A stretch of 64,000 nucleotides of DNA from Cervus elaphus (GCF_910594005.1 NC_057848.1:132008155-132072154), one strand, 5' to 3'; shown: positions 44,883 to 58,000, numbered from the stretch's first letter. Notes: a model not told the origin generated them from the letters alone. Program-made: numbers and translations.

Positions 44883-46078
44883 CTGCAGTTCAGTGGGGAG
44901 AAAATTTCAAAGGGAAGACAAAGCTGAAATGCTGCCAGTCAACAATAAAGGCTCTTATGTGCTTTACTGTAACAAAAAGTTTAAGTTTTTTTTTTTTTTA
45001 AGTAGCCCTGTTTTTCTAACTTAAGGGGAAACATGACCGTACCAAGTAATGGCCTTTTGTGAGGTGCCAACAGACAAAACGCATATACTTTGACTTTCTT
45101 TCTCAACCTCTTGCCTAGGAGAGACAGGAAGTATTCCAATATCTGGAAGAGAGGGTATCTCTATGTGGATTCTGAAGTCTTTAAGACTCTATCAACAATC
45201 AGGTTCTGGAAGGGTCTGCTCAAATCTCTGCATTCTTTAAATAACAGACCTTACTTCCCCATCTACCAGGGCATTACTGCTGAAAAGGGGGTGGGGAGAA
45301 GGTAGAAGGAAAGCATAGTGTCTGAAAAAGGCTTTTTTCAGAACCACTTCTCTCAGCTGGAAATGTGAATGATGGGAATCCTATTAAAAAGAGGACAGTT
45401 AAAGATGAAAAATGTTTCCCAAGGGACGTGAGAGGACCTTCTCTGATTTCTCTAACACATTCTGCAAGTTTAATCTTCCAACAGTTCAGAGAAAATCCCC
45501 TGGAAGAGCCCCCCACTACCTGCTAGGGTCTTTAAAAAGAATTTCATTCTCTTAATTGCTTTCAGTGGTGGATTGAGAGCACCGAAATTCCTAAATGAAG
45601 TGTAAATTGAGTCTGCAGATGGAAAAACAAATTAGTATGACTTTGACCTGGGCAGAGAGTCCAGATTCAGTCTGTCTTATCAAGTATATACTGCTGTGCC
45701 TTCATCAACAAATAATGATATAGCTGGGATTTTATTTGGCAGCGATCAGTTGACACTGACAAGAGGGCATGGCCTCTGTTTCAGAGACTGATCTCAGTCA
45801 CCCTGGAAATAATACCTGCAGTTTCTGCCTCTCATTACTACTGGCTGCCAGTTATCCAGCGAACATTTAAACAGCCCAAGGAACTGCTGCATCAGAAATT
45901 GCATGCACCGACAGCAGCGTTTTAATGGCCCTTTGTGACTGCTGAAGTTAATCCTCCAGTAAGCATATCCCTTTATACTCTCTTCATAAGACTGTCAGGA
46001 AACCAGAATCTGCTTTGCTTTACCACTCAGAGCAAACAGAGCAGAACCTGCTAGGGATTAAAGATGGGGATTTCTTAC
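44883..46078 (-). other. MAOA: MAOA intron 11 (repeat-free)
   Basis: About 1.2 kb with no SINE, LINE or DNA transposon recognised. The part nearest exon 11 (about 45540-46070) is of mixed composition. A short T-run (44988-44999) is the only simple repeat. Confidence 0.6.
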
Positions 46079-46136
46079 ATGTAAAGCTTCTTGAGATCCT
46101 AGCACTTTGGCGTACAGTTCACAGATTTTCCTTTTT
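46079..46136 (-). CDS. MAOA: MAOA exon 11
   Basis: 58 nt encode KRKICELYAKVLGSQEALH, residues 370-388, with acceptor TATAG and donor GTAAGA. Same length and phase as MAOB exon 11. Confidence 0.96.
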
Positions 46137-46744
46137 CTATAAAAAAAAGAACCAAAGAATGTGAAGGAAGTAATGACTGATGAGTATGGAATAAACACAG
46201 CGAGTTCCAGGGTTCTTGCAATGAACCAGATTTATTAAGTGAAAAATTAAAATCAATGGCCTTCAGTAACTACACTAAATGAACAGTTCCTTGAATCTCT
46301 GCCCTCAAATTAACTCTCTTTTCCCCGACAGAGTTATGTGCTTTGGAGATTCAACCGACTCTTTGTTCTCTTTTACATTTTTGCCTCTTCCACTACCTAC
46401 TACCATATCTATTCAAGATTAAAAGGGAGAAAAATGAGATTGAATTAAATTCAGTTTTAGGAATTGATTCTAAGTCACTATTTGGAAATATGTGAAATTC
46501 TAAAGTAATCTCTTTTATAAGTCTATAGTAAGCATGATGGTGTCTTTTAACTATCCTATGTTTATGTTTTAAATATCTACGAACATATAAAGCTCATTTA
46601 ATCTTTTAAATGTAACATAACACATGCTATACTAGGAGAGGCCTATGGTCATTCCAGGGTAGTAATCTGTCACTTGACAGAATTTTCTGTGGACACAGTA
46701 CTGGGTCCTAAGGGCATGGAGGGGCAGTGGGCATGATGTGTTAT

Positions 46745-46995
46745 ATGCTGCTGCTACTAAGTCACGTCAGTTGTATCCAACTCTGTGCGACCCCACAGAC
46801 GGCAGCCCACCACGCTCCCATCCCTGGGATTCTCCAGGCAACAACACTGGAGTGGGTTGCCATTTCCTTCTCCAGTGCATGAAAGTGAAAAGTGAAAGTG
46901 AAGTTTCTCAGTTGTGTCCGACTCTTTGAAACCCCATGGACTGTAGCCTACCAGGCTCCTCCGTCCATGGGATTTCCCAGGGAAGAGTACTGGAG
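46745..46995 (-). repeat. Bov-A2 dimeric SINE (antisense, truncated)
   Basis: Two Bov-A units with the GAAAGTGAAAAGTGAAAGTG linker. Duplication TGTGTTAT at 46737-46744 and 46996-47003. Confidence 0.9.
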
Positions 46996-47130
46996 TGTGT
47001 TATGTGATATTACCTTAAAACAGTCTCTGACCACCCTCATAATTCATTATGCAAATGACCAGCACAGAACATGGTACATACTATATCTTAAAAATCAATA
47101 GCTTTATTCAACTAAGCACTTCTTTTTTTA

Positions 47131-47271
47131 AAAAAAATTACCATTTTATTTATTTATTTATTTTTATTTGGCCATGCCATTTGGCCTGCAGGATCTTAGT
47201 TCCCCAACTAGGGATTGAACCAGAAGTTAAAGCACTGAGTCCTAACCACTGGACTGCCAGAGAATCCCTAT
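47131..47271 (-). repeat. CHR-type SINE (antisense)
   Basis: A TTTA-rich tail side and a head complement GGACTGCCAGAGAATCCC, in MAOA intron 10. Confidence 0.85.
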
Positions 47272-48084
47272 CTAAGTACTTCTTGAAACAGATACATTTT
47301 AAATTCACAATCACTCTTAGTGCAGTTTAAAAGCTCTAATTTACTAAAATTATCCATTTTAGAAATGAATAGTTCTGTTTTAGAAATTGTTTAAACAGGT
47401 TAACACTGATCCAGTTATACACTTTAGGTATTTATCTTCTTTAGTCTTTATATAGGTTAAATATTGAAAGTGCTCCAAAATACTTTCTTATATACTAATA
47501 AATGACTGGAAAAAAATTGCTAAAAATGCGATAAAGGGTTTAATTCAAATCTGTAAGATAAGCATTAAAAGCTAAAGAGACAAATGGCAAAAAAAATATT
47601 GGGGGGGAGGAAGGAGGTAGGGAAGGTTATAGTTATTAGAAATAAATTTAAAAAGATGCCAATTTCATGTTGCCAGTTACAATAGAAAACAAGTGTTCCC
47701 AATTTCACAGGTATTCCCAATTTCTCTGAATAATGTTGGACAAAGTGTAACTTTATACATTTATCTGAATGCTCACACTTACATGATTTATACAACTCCT
47801 AGAGTTTCCATCTCATGGCTATATAGTGGTAAATCAAGAGAAGGAGGTGGAATGATAAATGTTGTTTACCGACACCACTTTACCATGGAAGGTTTTAAGG
47901 GAGAGACAGATGCCACTTCTGAGGTGATGTCACACATCATTAGATAGCTATTTAAGTTCCAGTACAGACAGGCAAGATTCACTGTCCTTCAAGGAGCTGT
48001 TTCTACTACAGCTCAATAATGATAAACGAAAGGTAGAACTGGAAGAAGTCTCAAGATTACTGTGTAGTCAGACTACTGTCTGTC

Positions 48085-48240
48085 TCTGTCTGTGTAATCC
48101 AAGCCACTCATTTCAGACATGAGGAGACGGAGGCTCAGTATGCTCAAGAGACTAGTTCAACATCACTCAGCTCACTAATGGCAGGGTCAAGGATCTACCC
48201 TCCTGAGCATCCCGCCTGTAGTAAGTGCTCAATAAAAATT
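48085..48240. repeat. MIR SINE
   Basis: CAGACATGAGGAGACGGAGG and TCACTCAGCTCACTAATGGC are MIR landmarks. Confidence 0.7.
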
Positions 48241-48764
48241 TACTGAATCAAAATCCATCCTCAGTCCAGTGTGGTACCCTCTTTTATACTCTATGATATG
48301 ACTGATTCTTACCTACTTCACATGAGTGTTGCAAGAAATAATTCTGACATTTTGAGTCAATAAGAAAACAAAAGTATTGACAGTCATTATCCTGAAAACT
48401 TAACAATGTTTCGTTTACTTTAGGTATATAATAACATCTTTGTTAAAACAGAGTGAACCCTAAAATGTAATCAAACTACTCTATAGTTAACTTTTCATTC
48501 AAGAACAGTAAACCAGTTATCATAGAAATTTGTCATTATTGACTGTATTTCACATTATTAAATGAGTCAATGATGAGTTCTAATGAACACAAAGGAAATT
48601 ATCTTCTCCATCCCTTCCTCCCATTAATATAAAAATTTTTTAGAAAAGTTATATAAGATAAGGATGGTACAGCAATGCACTGGTTGCTTAGCTGGGCTCT
48701 AAAAATAACAGAGCATACGTTAAATGATGTAGAAAAGAAGTCATTGTGCAAGTTGGATATACCT

Positions 48765-48930
48765 ACTGGTTTCTAAACCTGGCTGCTCATCATAATTACT
48801 CAAAAGGCTTGTTAAAATATGCAAATACTCAGGCCCCACCCCTAACCTACCAAATCATAATCTATCAGCCTCAGAAAAAATATATTTTCCAAACATCCTT
48901 TGGGAAATGTTGACGCAGTTCGTTCTGGGA
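48765..48930. repeat. MER5-type DNA transposon remnant
   Basis: TTTCTAAACCTGGCTGCTCA and CTCAGGCCCCACCCCTAACC match the MER5 pattern. Confidence 0.65.
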
Positions 48931-49479
48931 GCTATTACTTGAGTCAATAACATTCAGCATTCTAAGTGGTTTTGCCTTATAAAAACTTTTGAGAAGTTTA
49001 GCCACTATGTGGAATCAAAACCAAATGTCTACATCCAGGCTGGTATTTATTTTACTATTAATAAGGAGGGAAGGCAGGAAATCCAAAAGAAAATGTCAAG
49101 CTTAGTATGACATAATGAAAAAAAGTACACATTAGATGCTATTCGTGACTTTGTCACAAGCTGACTATGGAGCGTTGAACAAATCATTCCCCATCACCAG
49201 ACCCCCAAATTCTTCCTCTATTGAGTGAGTAGGCAGACACTGAAATAGTTCCCCTTTCCTGACATCAAATCTCATGGTTGCTGAAATAAACAAACCCGTG
49301 TGCAAATGTGGGAACGTCTGCGGTCTTTCCCTAACTTGCAAAGTCATCAAAGTAACTCTCAAAGCAAGATCTGCTAGTTGATTTGCTGCTTAATTTTTAA
49401 ATCAAATGCAGAGAGAAGTATACATTTGCATGCACACCCTCTTCAAAAGCTAACAAAGGATTTAGGGTTATCCCTGTCG

Positions 49480-52232
49480 TAATGAAAGTGTTGCATAACT
49501 CAATGAAGCTATGAGCCATACCGTGCAGGGCCACCCAAGATGGAAGGGTCATAGTGAAGAGTTTTGAGACAATGTGGTCCACTGGAGGAGGGAATGGCAA
49601 ACCATTCCAGTATTTTGACTGTGAGAACCCCATGAACAGTATGAAAAGGCAGAAAGATATGACACCAGAAGATGAGCCCCCCCCAGGTTGGAAGGTGTCC
49701 AATATGCTACTGGAGAAGAGTAGAGGGCAATTACTAATATCTGCAGAAAGAATGAATTAAGCAGCTGGGCCAAAGCAGAAATTATGCTCAGTTGTGGATG
49801 TGTCTCGTGGTGAAACTAAAGTCCAATGCTGTAAAGAACAATATTGCATAGGAACCTGGAATGTTAGGTCCATGAATCAAGGTAAATTGGATGTGGTCAA
49901 GCAGGAGATGACAAGAGTGAACACTGACATCTTAGGAATCAATGAACTAAAATGGACAGGAATGGGCGAATTTAATTCAGATGACCATCATATCAACTAC
50001 TGTGGGCAGGAATCCCTTCAAATAAATGGAGTAGCCCTCATAGCCAACAAAAGAGTCCGAAATGCAGTACTTGGGTGCAATCTCAAAAAGGACAGCATGA
50101 TCTTAGTTCGTTTCCAAGGCAAACCATTCAACATCACAGTAATCTAATCACAGTAAGTCTATGACCCAAGCAGTAATGCTGAAAGAGGAATAGTTTCATG
50201 AAGACCTTCTAGAACTAACACCAAAAAAAAGATGTCCTTTTCATCACGTGGGGGTTGCAATGCAAAAGTAGGAAGTCAAGAGCTACCTGGAGTAACAGGC
50301 AAGTTTGGCCTTTGGAGTACAAAATGAAGCAGGGCAAAGGCTAACAGAGTTTTGTCAAGAGAACACACTGGTTATAGCAAACACCCTTTTCCACCAATAC
50401 AAGAGATGACGCTACACATGGACATCATCAGATGTAATCAGATTGATTATATCCTTTGCAGCCAAAGATGGAGAAGCTCTATACAGTCAGCAAAAACAAG
50501 ACTGGATCTGACTGTGGCTCAGATCATGAGCTCCTTGTTGCAAAATTCAGACTTAAATTGAAGAAAGTAGGAAAAACCACTAGGCCATTCAGGTATGATC
50601 TAAATCAAATCCCTTATGATTATACAATGGAGATGATGAATAGATTCAAGGGATTAGATCCTGTAGAGAAAGTGCCTGAACAACTATGGACAGAAGTTTG
50701 TAACACTGTACAGGAGGCAGTAACCAAATTCATCCCCAAGAAAAATAAATGCAAGAAAGCAAAGTGGTTGTCTCTGGAGGCTTTACAAATAGCTGAGGAA
50801 AGAAGAAAAGTGAAAGGTAAGCGAGAAAGGGAAAGAAAAACCCAACTGAATGCAGAGTTCCAGAGAATAGTAAGGAGAGATAAGGCCTTCTTAAATGAAC
50901 AATGCAAAAATAGAGGAAAACAACAAAATGGGAAAGACTAGGTATCTCTTCAAGAAAACTGGAGATACCAAGAGGACATTTCATGCAAGGATGGGCACGA
51001 TAAAGGACAGAAATGGTAAGGACCTAACTGAAGCAGAAGAGATTAAGAATAGGTGGTAAGACTACACAGAAGAATTACACAAAAAAGGCCTTAATGGCCC
51101 AGATAACCACGATGATGTGGTCACTCAACTAGAGCCAGACATCCTGGAGTGTGAAGTCAAGTGGGCCTTAGGAAGCATTACTATGAACAAAGCTAGTGGA
51201 GGTGATGGAATTCCAGCTGAGGTATTTCAAATCCTAAAAGATGATGCTGTTAAAGTGCTGCACTTAATATGCCAGCAAATTTGGAAAACAGTAGTGACCA
51301 CATGCCTGGAAAAAGTCAGTTTTCATTCCAATCCCAAAGAAGGGTAATGCCAAAGAATGTTCAAACTACCATACAGTTGCACTCATTTCACATGAGTGAA
51401 CTGAGCATACTAAGGTTATGCTCAAAATCCTTCAAGCTAGTCTTCAGCAGTACATGAACTGAGAATTTCCAGATGTACAAGCTGGATTTAGAAAAGGCAG
51501 AGGAACCAGAGATCAAACTGCCAACATATGTTGGATCATAGAGAAAGCAAGGGAATTCCAGAAAAACATCTACTTCTGATTCATTGACTCCGCTAGAGCC
51601 TTTGACTGTGTGGATCACAACAAACTGTGGACAATTCTTAAAGAGATGGGAATATCAAACCACCTTACCTGTCTCCTGAGAAACCTGTATGCAGGTCAAG
51701 AAACAACAGTTAGAACCAGATATGGAACAATGGACTGGTTCCAAATTGGGGAAGGAGTATGACAAGGCTGTGTACTGTCACCCTGTTTATTTAACTTATA
51801 ACATGCAGAGTACATCATGTGAAATGCTGGACTGGATGAATCCCAAGCTGGAACCAAAATTGCCAGGAGAAACATCAACAACCTCAGATATGCAGATGAT
51901 ACCACTCTAATGGCAGAAAATGAAGAGGAACTAAAGAGCCTCTTGGTGGGGGTGAAAGAGGAGAGTGAAAAAGCTGACTTGAAACTCAACATTCAAAAAA
52001 CTGAGACCATGGCATTTGGTTCCATCACTTCATGACAAATAGAAGGGGAAAAAGTGGAAGTAGTGACAGATTTTATTTTCTTGGACTCCAAAATCACTGT
52101 GGATGGTGACTGGAGCCATGAAATTAAAAGACGCTTGCACCTTGGAAGGGAAGTTATGACAAACCTAGATGGTATATTAAAAAGCTGAGACATCACCTTG
52201 CTGACAAACATGCAATAGGTTTGAACACCTAT
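49480..52232 (+). mobile_element. Long, decayed BovB LINE
   Basis: The + strand reads BovB ORF2 in order: the apurinic-endonuclease start (GTWNVRSMNQGKLDVV), the endonuclease/linker region, then reverse transcriptase (MNKASGGDGIPAE near 51185, RYADDTTL near 51888). Frameshifts and stops split it into short frames, so it is dead. The BovB 3' end is missing at about 52232. It lies antisense in MAOA intron 10... the intron between exons 10 and 11 ends at 52601. BovB is the ruminant LINE known for horizontal transfer among vertebrates. Confidence 0.92.
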
Positions 52233-52601
52233 GTATGGATCTGCTTTTCAGAAAAAGCACATGTTGGAGAACCTTCAAGACCGAATAAAGGTCACTGGGA
52301 CTTGGCCTCTTAAGCTTTATTCAGATCTAACTTTTTTTTATTATTTTTCTCCATCCATCTTACTGAGAAACCCTATCTCTTAACCAACGTAAAACAAATA
52401 CAGAGATGTAAAACTAAATTAATATATGCACATGGGCAGGAGTGAGTCAAAAGGGGGGCTAGCAAAATACAAAAAAATTGATTTGTTGGGATTTTGAGAT
52501 TAACAAATTATTGCATTTTTCATAATGTTATTATAGTGTTGTTAGTACAACAAGCACAATATAAAGCTAATCTTTTACATGTTTCAGATGTAAATTCTTA
52601 C

Positions 52602-52655
52602 CTTATATCTTTATGTACTTTAGCGAGCCGGTCAGCTTTTCGAGCAAGGATGAAG
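52602..52655 (-). CDS. MAOA: MAOA exon 10
   Basis: 54 nt encode FILARKADRLAKVHKDI(R), residues 352-369, with acceptor CTCCAG and donor GTAAGA. It is the least conserved of the shared exons between MAOA and MAOB here, but length and phase are identical. Confidence 0.96.
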
Positions 52656-52887
52656 CTGGAGAGAGAAATTACATTTGAACGATTAGGTGACAGTGGTTTA
52701 TCTTAAGAGTTGCCTCTTCTTTTTAAAGTGTTCTTGCCTATATCTACAGTAATACCCTAAATACAAACAAGTTTCATTCCAAGAATGCATCTGTAAATCC
52801 AATTTGTTCGTAAGTCCAACATAGTTAGCCTAGGTACCCAACTAACACAAGCAGTTATATAGTACTATACTCTAATAAGTAAGTAAG

Positions 52888-53096
52888 TAAGTGTTAGTCG
52901 CTCAGTCACGCCTGACTCTTTGCGACCCCATGGATTGCAGCCCACCAGGCTCCTCTGTCCATGAGATTTTCCAGGCAAGGATACTGGAGTGGGTCGCCAT
53001 TTCCTTCTCCAGGGGATCTTCCCAACCCAGGGATTGAACCTGGGTCTCCCGCACAGCAGGCAGATTCTTTACCAACTGAGCTACAAGGGAAGAAGG
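52888..53096 (-). repeat. Bov-tA SINE (antisense)
   Basis: Preceded by a short AAGT repeat (52879-52892). Full-length reverse copy in MAOA intron 9. Confidence 0.9.
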
Positions 53097-53576
53097 CTTA
53101 TAATATTTTTCACACAAATAATACATAAAAAACAAACACAAAAATAAACACTTTTAATCTTAAGTACAGTACCTAGAAAAGTACAGGAGTATAGTACAAC
53201 AGCTGGTATATGGGGCTGGCACCCACGTTTGTATCTTTGAAAGTTCACAACTTGATGGTCTGTAAGTAGGGGACATACTGTACTCAGCACTAATACACTC
53301 TCCCACACTCTCCCATTATTTCCATCTACTAGAGCAAATGCCAAGCTGCCCTCATCTGCTTCTGGGTCCAAAACCCCTGCCAGGGGTAGGCTCCTAAACA
53401 ATAGATCACTACCTACTCAATATTTTATAGCCAAAGTTCAGTACAGTTCTTGGCATATAGTAGGAAATTGACTATGTAGATGAATTAATGTTGCATTAAA
53501 TGATGAGCTTGGTAATGACTGTTGCCATCTGTCAAGTTACTTGATAAAAGCTGAAAAAACATATCAAAAAGTGCTT

Positions 53577-53685
53577 GTTGGGAATTCCCCCGTGGTCCAG
53601 CAGTTAGGACTCCGAGCTTCCACTGCAGGGGGCATGGGTTCAATCCTTGGTCAGGGATTTAAGATCCCACATGTCAAAGGCATGG

Positions 53686-53720
<35 letters not shown>

Positions 53721-53722
53721 GT
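53577..53722 (+). repeat. CHR-type SINE with ATCA-repeat tail
   Basis: The GGGAATTCCCCCGTGGTCCA head is followed by a tail that has become an ATCA microsatellite (53687-53718, about eight units) instead of poly(A). Confidence 0.9.
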
Positions 53723-54028
53723 GCCTGAAGTGGATGCCATGGTGGGCCACCCAGATTCCTCCTCAGGACCAAACACTCACTACCCTCAGCTCACAGCCAA
53801 ATCCCTCCCTAGCAATTACACTCTGCAGCAGAGAACTGCCTGGTGCAAGGTCCCATCCCTTCTCAGAACGAATGCCAGAGTGCAGTGGGTACCAAAGCCT
53901 ACCGCACAGTGCAGACACCTCTGAAAGGCAATCCTTACTTTGAGGCCTCTGTTGGGACAACACTGGAGCCCAACTGTTCCCTCTGCCCAATCCTGATTCG
54001 TCCCTCCCCAACAGGTAGCATGCATCTG

Positions 54029-54247
54029 TGTGCTCAGTCGATTCAGTTGTGTCCGACTCTGTGGGACGCTATGAACTGTAGCCTGTTGGGCTCCTCTGTC
54101 CATGGAATTCTCCAGGCAAGAATACTAGAGTGGGTTGCCATGGCCTCCTCCAGGGGATCTTCCCAACCCAGGGATAGAACCCGCATCTCTTGCATCTCCT
54201 GCGTTGACAGGCTGGTTCTTTACCACTAGCGCCACCTAGGAAGCCCA
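54029..54247 (-). repeat. Bov-tA SINE (antisense)
   Basis: Reverse full copy ending in CCACCTAGGAAGCCC. Confidence 0.9.
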
Positions 54248-54884
54248 GGCAGCACTCCACAGAGCAACTCCTGATGAACCTCCTGAACCCAAATCTCTAC
54301 CTCTGAGTTGACTTCCTGGGAAACCAGTCTAGCACAGTCCTCAAATTCAGTGACTCAGTAAAACTCAGTTATGATCTGTCTGCTTCCCTTTGATCAAGTA
54401 GATTCTACTTATTATGCTATTATTAATTGCATGTATATTTTAAAGAATGGAATTATAACAAGAAATCCTTAGCTATACTATGATTAGAAAGCTTGCCAAA
54501 AAATCCAAATGAGCTTAAGGACAATGGAGCAATTTCTCCATTTAAGAAAACTTTTAAAATTGTATTTTTTGTTGTTGTTCTAGACAAAGACAAGTAGATC
54601 AGGACTGAAAATGCAAGGGATGAAGACAGAAATTTTGTCCTCTCCCTCAAATCCCTCTCCCCCAATTAAACTGTTCCTCAGTTTGATTGACCATTCCTTT
54701 AGAGTTGTTATTTGAGATCATGCTGGGAAGCAAAGATACAAAATGTATTTGTGTTCACCCAGAGAACAGTATTTCAGAGGAAGCTGTGGACTGTTTAAGA
54801 AATTTGAACCATTGAACTCTGGGAGATATAGTCATGATTTTGCTCGATTTAACTAACACTTTATGTTGTGGCTTGCTGGTAAGG

Positions 54885-55085
54885 TGCTAGGTGCTAAATC
54901 ACTTCAGTCATGCCTGACTCTTTGTGACCTTGTGGCCCATAGCCCGCCTGGCTCCTCTGGCAAGAACATGAGTGGGTTGCATACCCTCCTCCAAGGGATC
55001 TTCCTGACCCAGGGATCAAACCCACATCTCTTACAGCTCTTGCACTGACAGGCAGGTTCTTTACCACTGTGCCACCTGGGAAGCC
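54885..55085 (-). repeat. Bov-tA SINE (antisense)
   Basis: Reverse copy with a deletion in the Bov-A body. Confidence 0.88.
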
Positions 55086-55582
55086 ATAGTAATAATGATT
55101 TTAGTTAAATTTTAGGTTTATGCAGCAATCATATGTGGGTATTTCAGTGAAAATCACCAATAGCTGATAGAAGATTAAATGATCTATCTGAAAGCCTTTT
55201 AGATCCTGGGTGCTTTTCACAGTTCCTTTTCTAAAGGGCAGCGAGTGTTGGCTCTGTCTGTCAAATCTCAAGTCCTGAATGAAATAACCTCTTTGACCTA
55301 ACTGTAAGAATGGACAATTATTGTTCAACTTTCTTTGGTGTTTTATTGGAGAAATTATACACCCTGGCTTTGGGGTGGGAACATTTCACAGCTCTAAAGT
55401 ACAAGGTCCTTTCAAGTTTCCAAAGGCAAGTAGTTATCACACACTTAGTGCTGGGCAATTACAGCATCCCTATCTTCAAGGCTTTCATTGCCTAGAGCAA
55501 AGAGCAGGGTGGAGGCAATATAGCTTCAAGGCAAGAACAGGGTGGAAGCAATTGTCCAGATAAAACATATTAGAATATCACT

Positions 55583-55645
55583 GTCTAAGTGTAAGTGTTA
55601 GTGCTTAGTTGTGCCCAACTCTTTGCAACCCCATGGACTGCAGGA
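55583..55645 (-). repeat. Bov-A fragment (antisense)
   Basis: Only the 3' part of the unit remains (GTTAGTGCTTAGTTGTGCCC to GGACTGCAGG). Confidence 0.75.
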
Positions 55646-55701
55646 ACTGCATAAATAATCCCATTACCATCTAGAAGGCTTCTGCAATCCATGTCCTTGT
55701 T

Positions 55702-55914
55702 GCTGTGCTATGCTTAGTCACTCACACATGTCCGACTCTTTGCAACCCGTGGACTGTAGCCTGCCAGGCTTCTCTGTCTTTGGGGATTCTCCAGGCAAGA
55801 ATACTGGAGTGGGTTGCCATGCCCTCTTCCAGGGGATCTTCCCTACCTAGGAATCGAACCCAGGTCTCCTGCATTGCAAGTGGAGACTTTTTACCATCTG
55901 AGCCACCAGGGGAG
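55702..55914 (-). repeat. Bov-tA SINE (antisense)
   Basis: Perfect 14-bp duplication TCCATGTCCTTGTT (55688-55701 and 55915-55928). Confidence 0.95.
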
Positions 55915-56784
55915 TCCATGTCCTTGTTAATAAAGCTAAAGAAAGCCCAGAACAGTGGATGCCACAGTATTTCATTCCCAGGGCAAGAAAAACATCAATA
56001 TTCTTTCATCTACAGTCAGATGGGTCTTGACCAGTAGTCTCCAGAAACCTCTGCCTCAACTTCTTGCTTTTCTTTGGCACATAAAAAGGGACAGCAAACT
56101 CCCCAAACAATCTATGTATTTTCTTGCCCAGCAGGGTCAGAGATGAATAGGGTACAATGTTCCTATAATCTTTACATTGTGAGCACCTTCCCTTGCCAGG
56201 GAGGCTGGTGCTATTTCTTACATCTTACAGGGAGAGAAGCAGTTACAAAATGTTTTGCTGGCAGTCCAGTAGCAGACAGAGTCTGCTTTCTAAGTCCCTA
56301 GGGTCATGGGTGTGCTCCTTTTGATTTTGCAATTTCCCTTCAATGACACAATGCACATGAACTTAACTCTCCTGAGGCACAGGGGAAAACCAATGGTCTC
56401 CAAAAGTCACTTGACTGCCAGAGAAGCTGTGTTCTTTTATTGCAATGTACTAGGATAAATAGCCCTTTTGTTGGTATTGCTTTGAGGAGGACTAAAAAGT
56501 ATGACGACTTGGAGGCTATGGCACTCCTTGGAAATTTCTTTGTGGGAGCTCCAATTCCCTCTCTGGACCCCTAGTCTCCTGAGGGCAGAGCAGCTGAGTG
56601 AGGCAGGAGAGGAAAAGAGAGTTCTTCCAGACGCAGAACCTTGCCCTGGCACTATTCCTCATGGAGGAGAGCCATGGAGTGACTTACTGGAAAAAGTGCC
56701 CTACATTCAAGGCCTGGCTGGCTCTCCTTCAAACTGCACTTCATTGGTCATTCATCTTATCTCCCAGGGTAACAGTGAACAAAT

Positions 56785-56908
56785 TTTTCTTTTCTTTTCT
56801 TTTGACTATGCCACATGGCTTGTGGGATCTTAGTTTGCTGACCAGAGATCGGATCTGGGCCCTTGGCATTGAGAGCTTGGAGTCCTAACCACTGGACCAC
56901 CAGGGAAT
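56785..56908 (-). repeat. CHR-type SINE (antisense)
   Basis: A TTTTC-repeat tail side and GGACCACCAGGGAATTC head complement. Confidence 0.88.
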
Positions 56909-57354
56909 TCTAACAATTAAAATATTAACATTTGCTATGTAGTGCTGTCTAGAATGGAGAGAGGACTGGAGCCCAGAAAACATAACTTTGGAAGGTTTTA
57001 CAGGACAAAATAGTTCTCGTTCCAGAATGGCTGTAAACATTCTGTAGGCAAAGTGGTCTACCATGCCATCTGTCTAGCTGTATTTTTCACTCTTGTCCTC
57101 CACATGTAAGTTTCATGGGGGAAAGAAACCAATGGACACAAGTTCAAAGTTGTGTTCACTTTAGTAAAGTTTCCCAATGTTCTCATGCCACATACTCTAT
57201 GACTCTAATATTACCATACATGAAAACATGATATGTTGTCTATAGGGTTACTTAGCGTTGCCTGAGCTTGAGTCCAAAACAACATGCTCTGCCAGTTCCC
57301 ACACCAAGATACCAACATAGTTTGCAAAATGCAGAACATCCAGGTCTCACTTAC

Positions 57355-57451
57355 CCCATGATAGCAGGCAGTGATCCATCTGGCTTGGTATCATCCAGCG
57401 TTATTGAAATTGGAGCTTCCTCATCTTCGATAATCATACAGCCACAGTAAT
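57355..57451 (-). CDS. MAOA: MAOA exon 9
   Basis: 97 nt encode (D)YCGCMIIEDEEAPISITLD and on to PAIM(G), residues 319-351. Ile in APISI is residue 335, the A-type selectivity position (Tyr326 in MAOB). The acceptor is GTTAAG and the donor GTAAGT. Length and phases equal MAOB exon 9. Confidence 0.97.
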
Positions 57452-57884
57452 CTTAACCAGAAGAAAAATAATAGGGGATTGAGAAACTTCATCAGGGATT
57501 TAGGAAGGACATTTTAAAATATATATACAAAACTATTTTGCTAAGAGGAAGGCAAAACTTAAACTATTGGTCTTTGCCCCGATTCCAGAAGTTCTTTTCC
57601 ATTAAATACACTCACTGATTAAACAAGGATGTTTGGTCACCCAGACACATTAGAAAATGACCCATCTCGATGACCTTTACATAAAGGTCAGGTATGATCA
57701 ATGCATGAGTAAAACTGTAAGATGGCCTTGGTGTTGTGGAAATCACAAGAAACAGTAGGATGTGTTAGAAGGAATTGCCTCTGGGACACCAGGGAAGAAA
57801 TGGCAAGAAGGAATCCTTTTAGTATGAGATGAAGGCTTAGCAACAACCGACACCATATCCGCCCAGACCCTGCCTCATGCCAAC

Positions 57885-58000
57885 ACCCCGACAGGAAGTC
57901 TCGTTGTTGCCATTTTATACAGAGGCTGAGGCTGAGAGGTGAAGTGTCACCTGAGGCAACACAGCTAGTAAGCAAGTGGGGTCCAGGAATGTATGACTTC
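57885..58000. repeat. MIR SINE
   Basis: TTTTATACAGAGGCTGAGGC and ACAGCTAGTAAGCAAGTGG are MIR landmarks. Confidence 0.75.

Noticed and set aside
49794..50941. BovB ORF2 pieces as a functional reverse transcriptase gene
   Set aside because: Stops and frameshifts break the frame repeatedly, and the 3' end is missing.
53687..53718. ATCA direct repeats as a CRISPR-like or regulatory array
   Set aside because: This is a simple microsatellite grown from the tail of a CHR-type SINE. There are no spacers.
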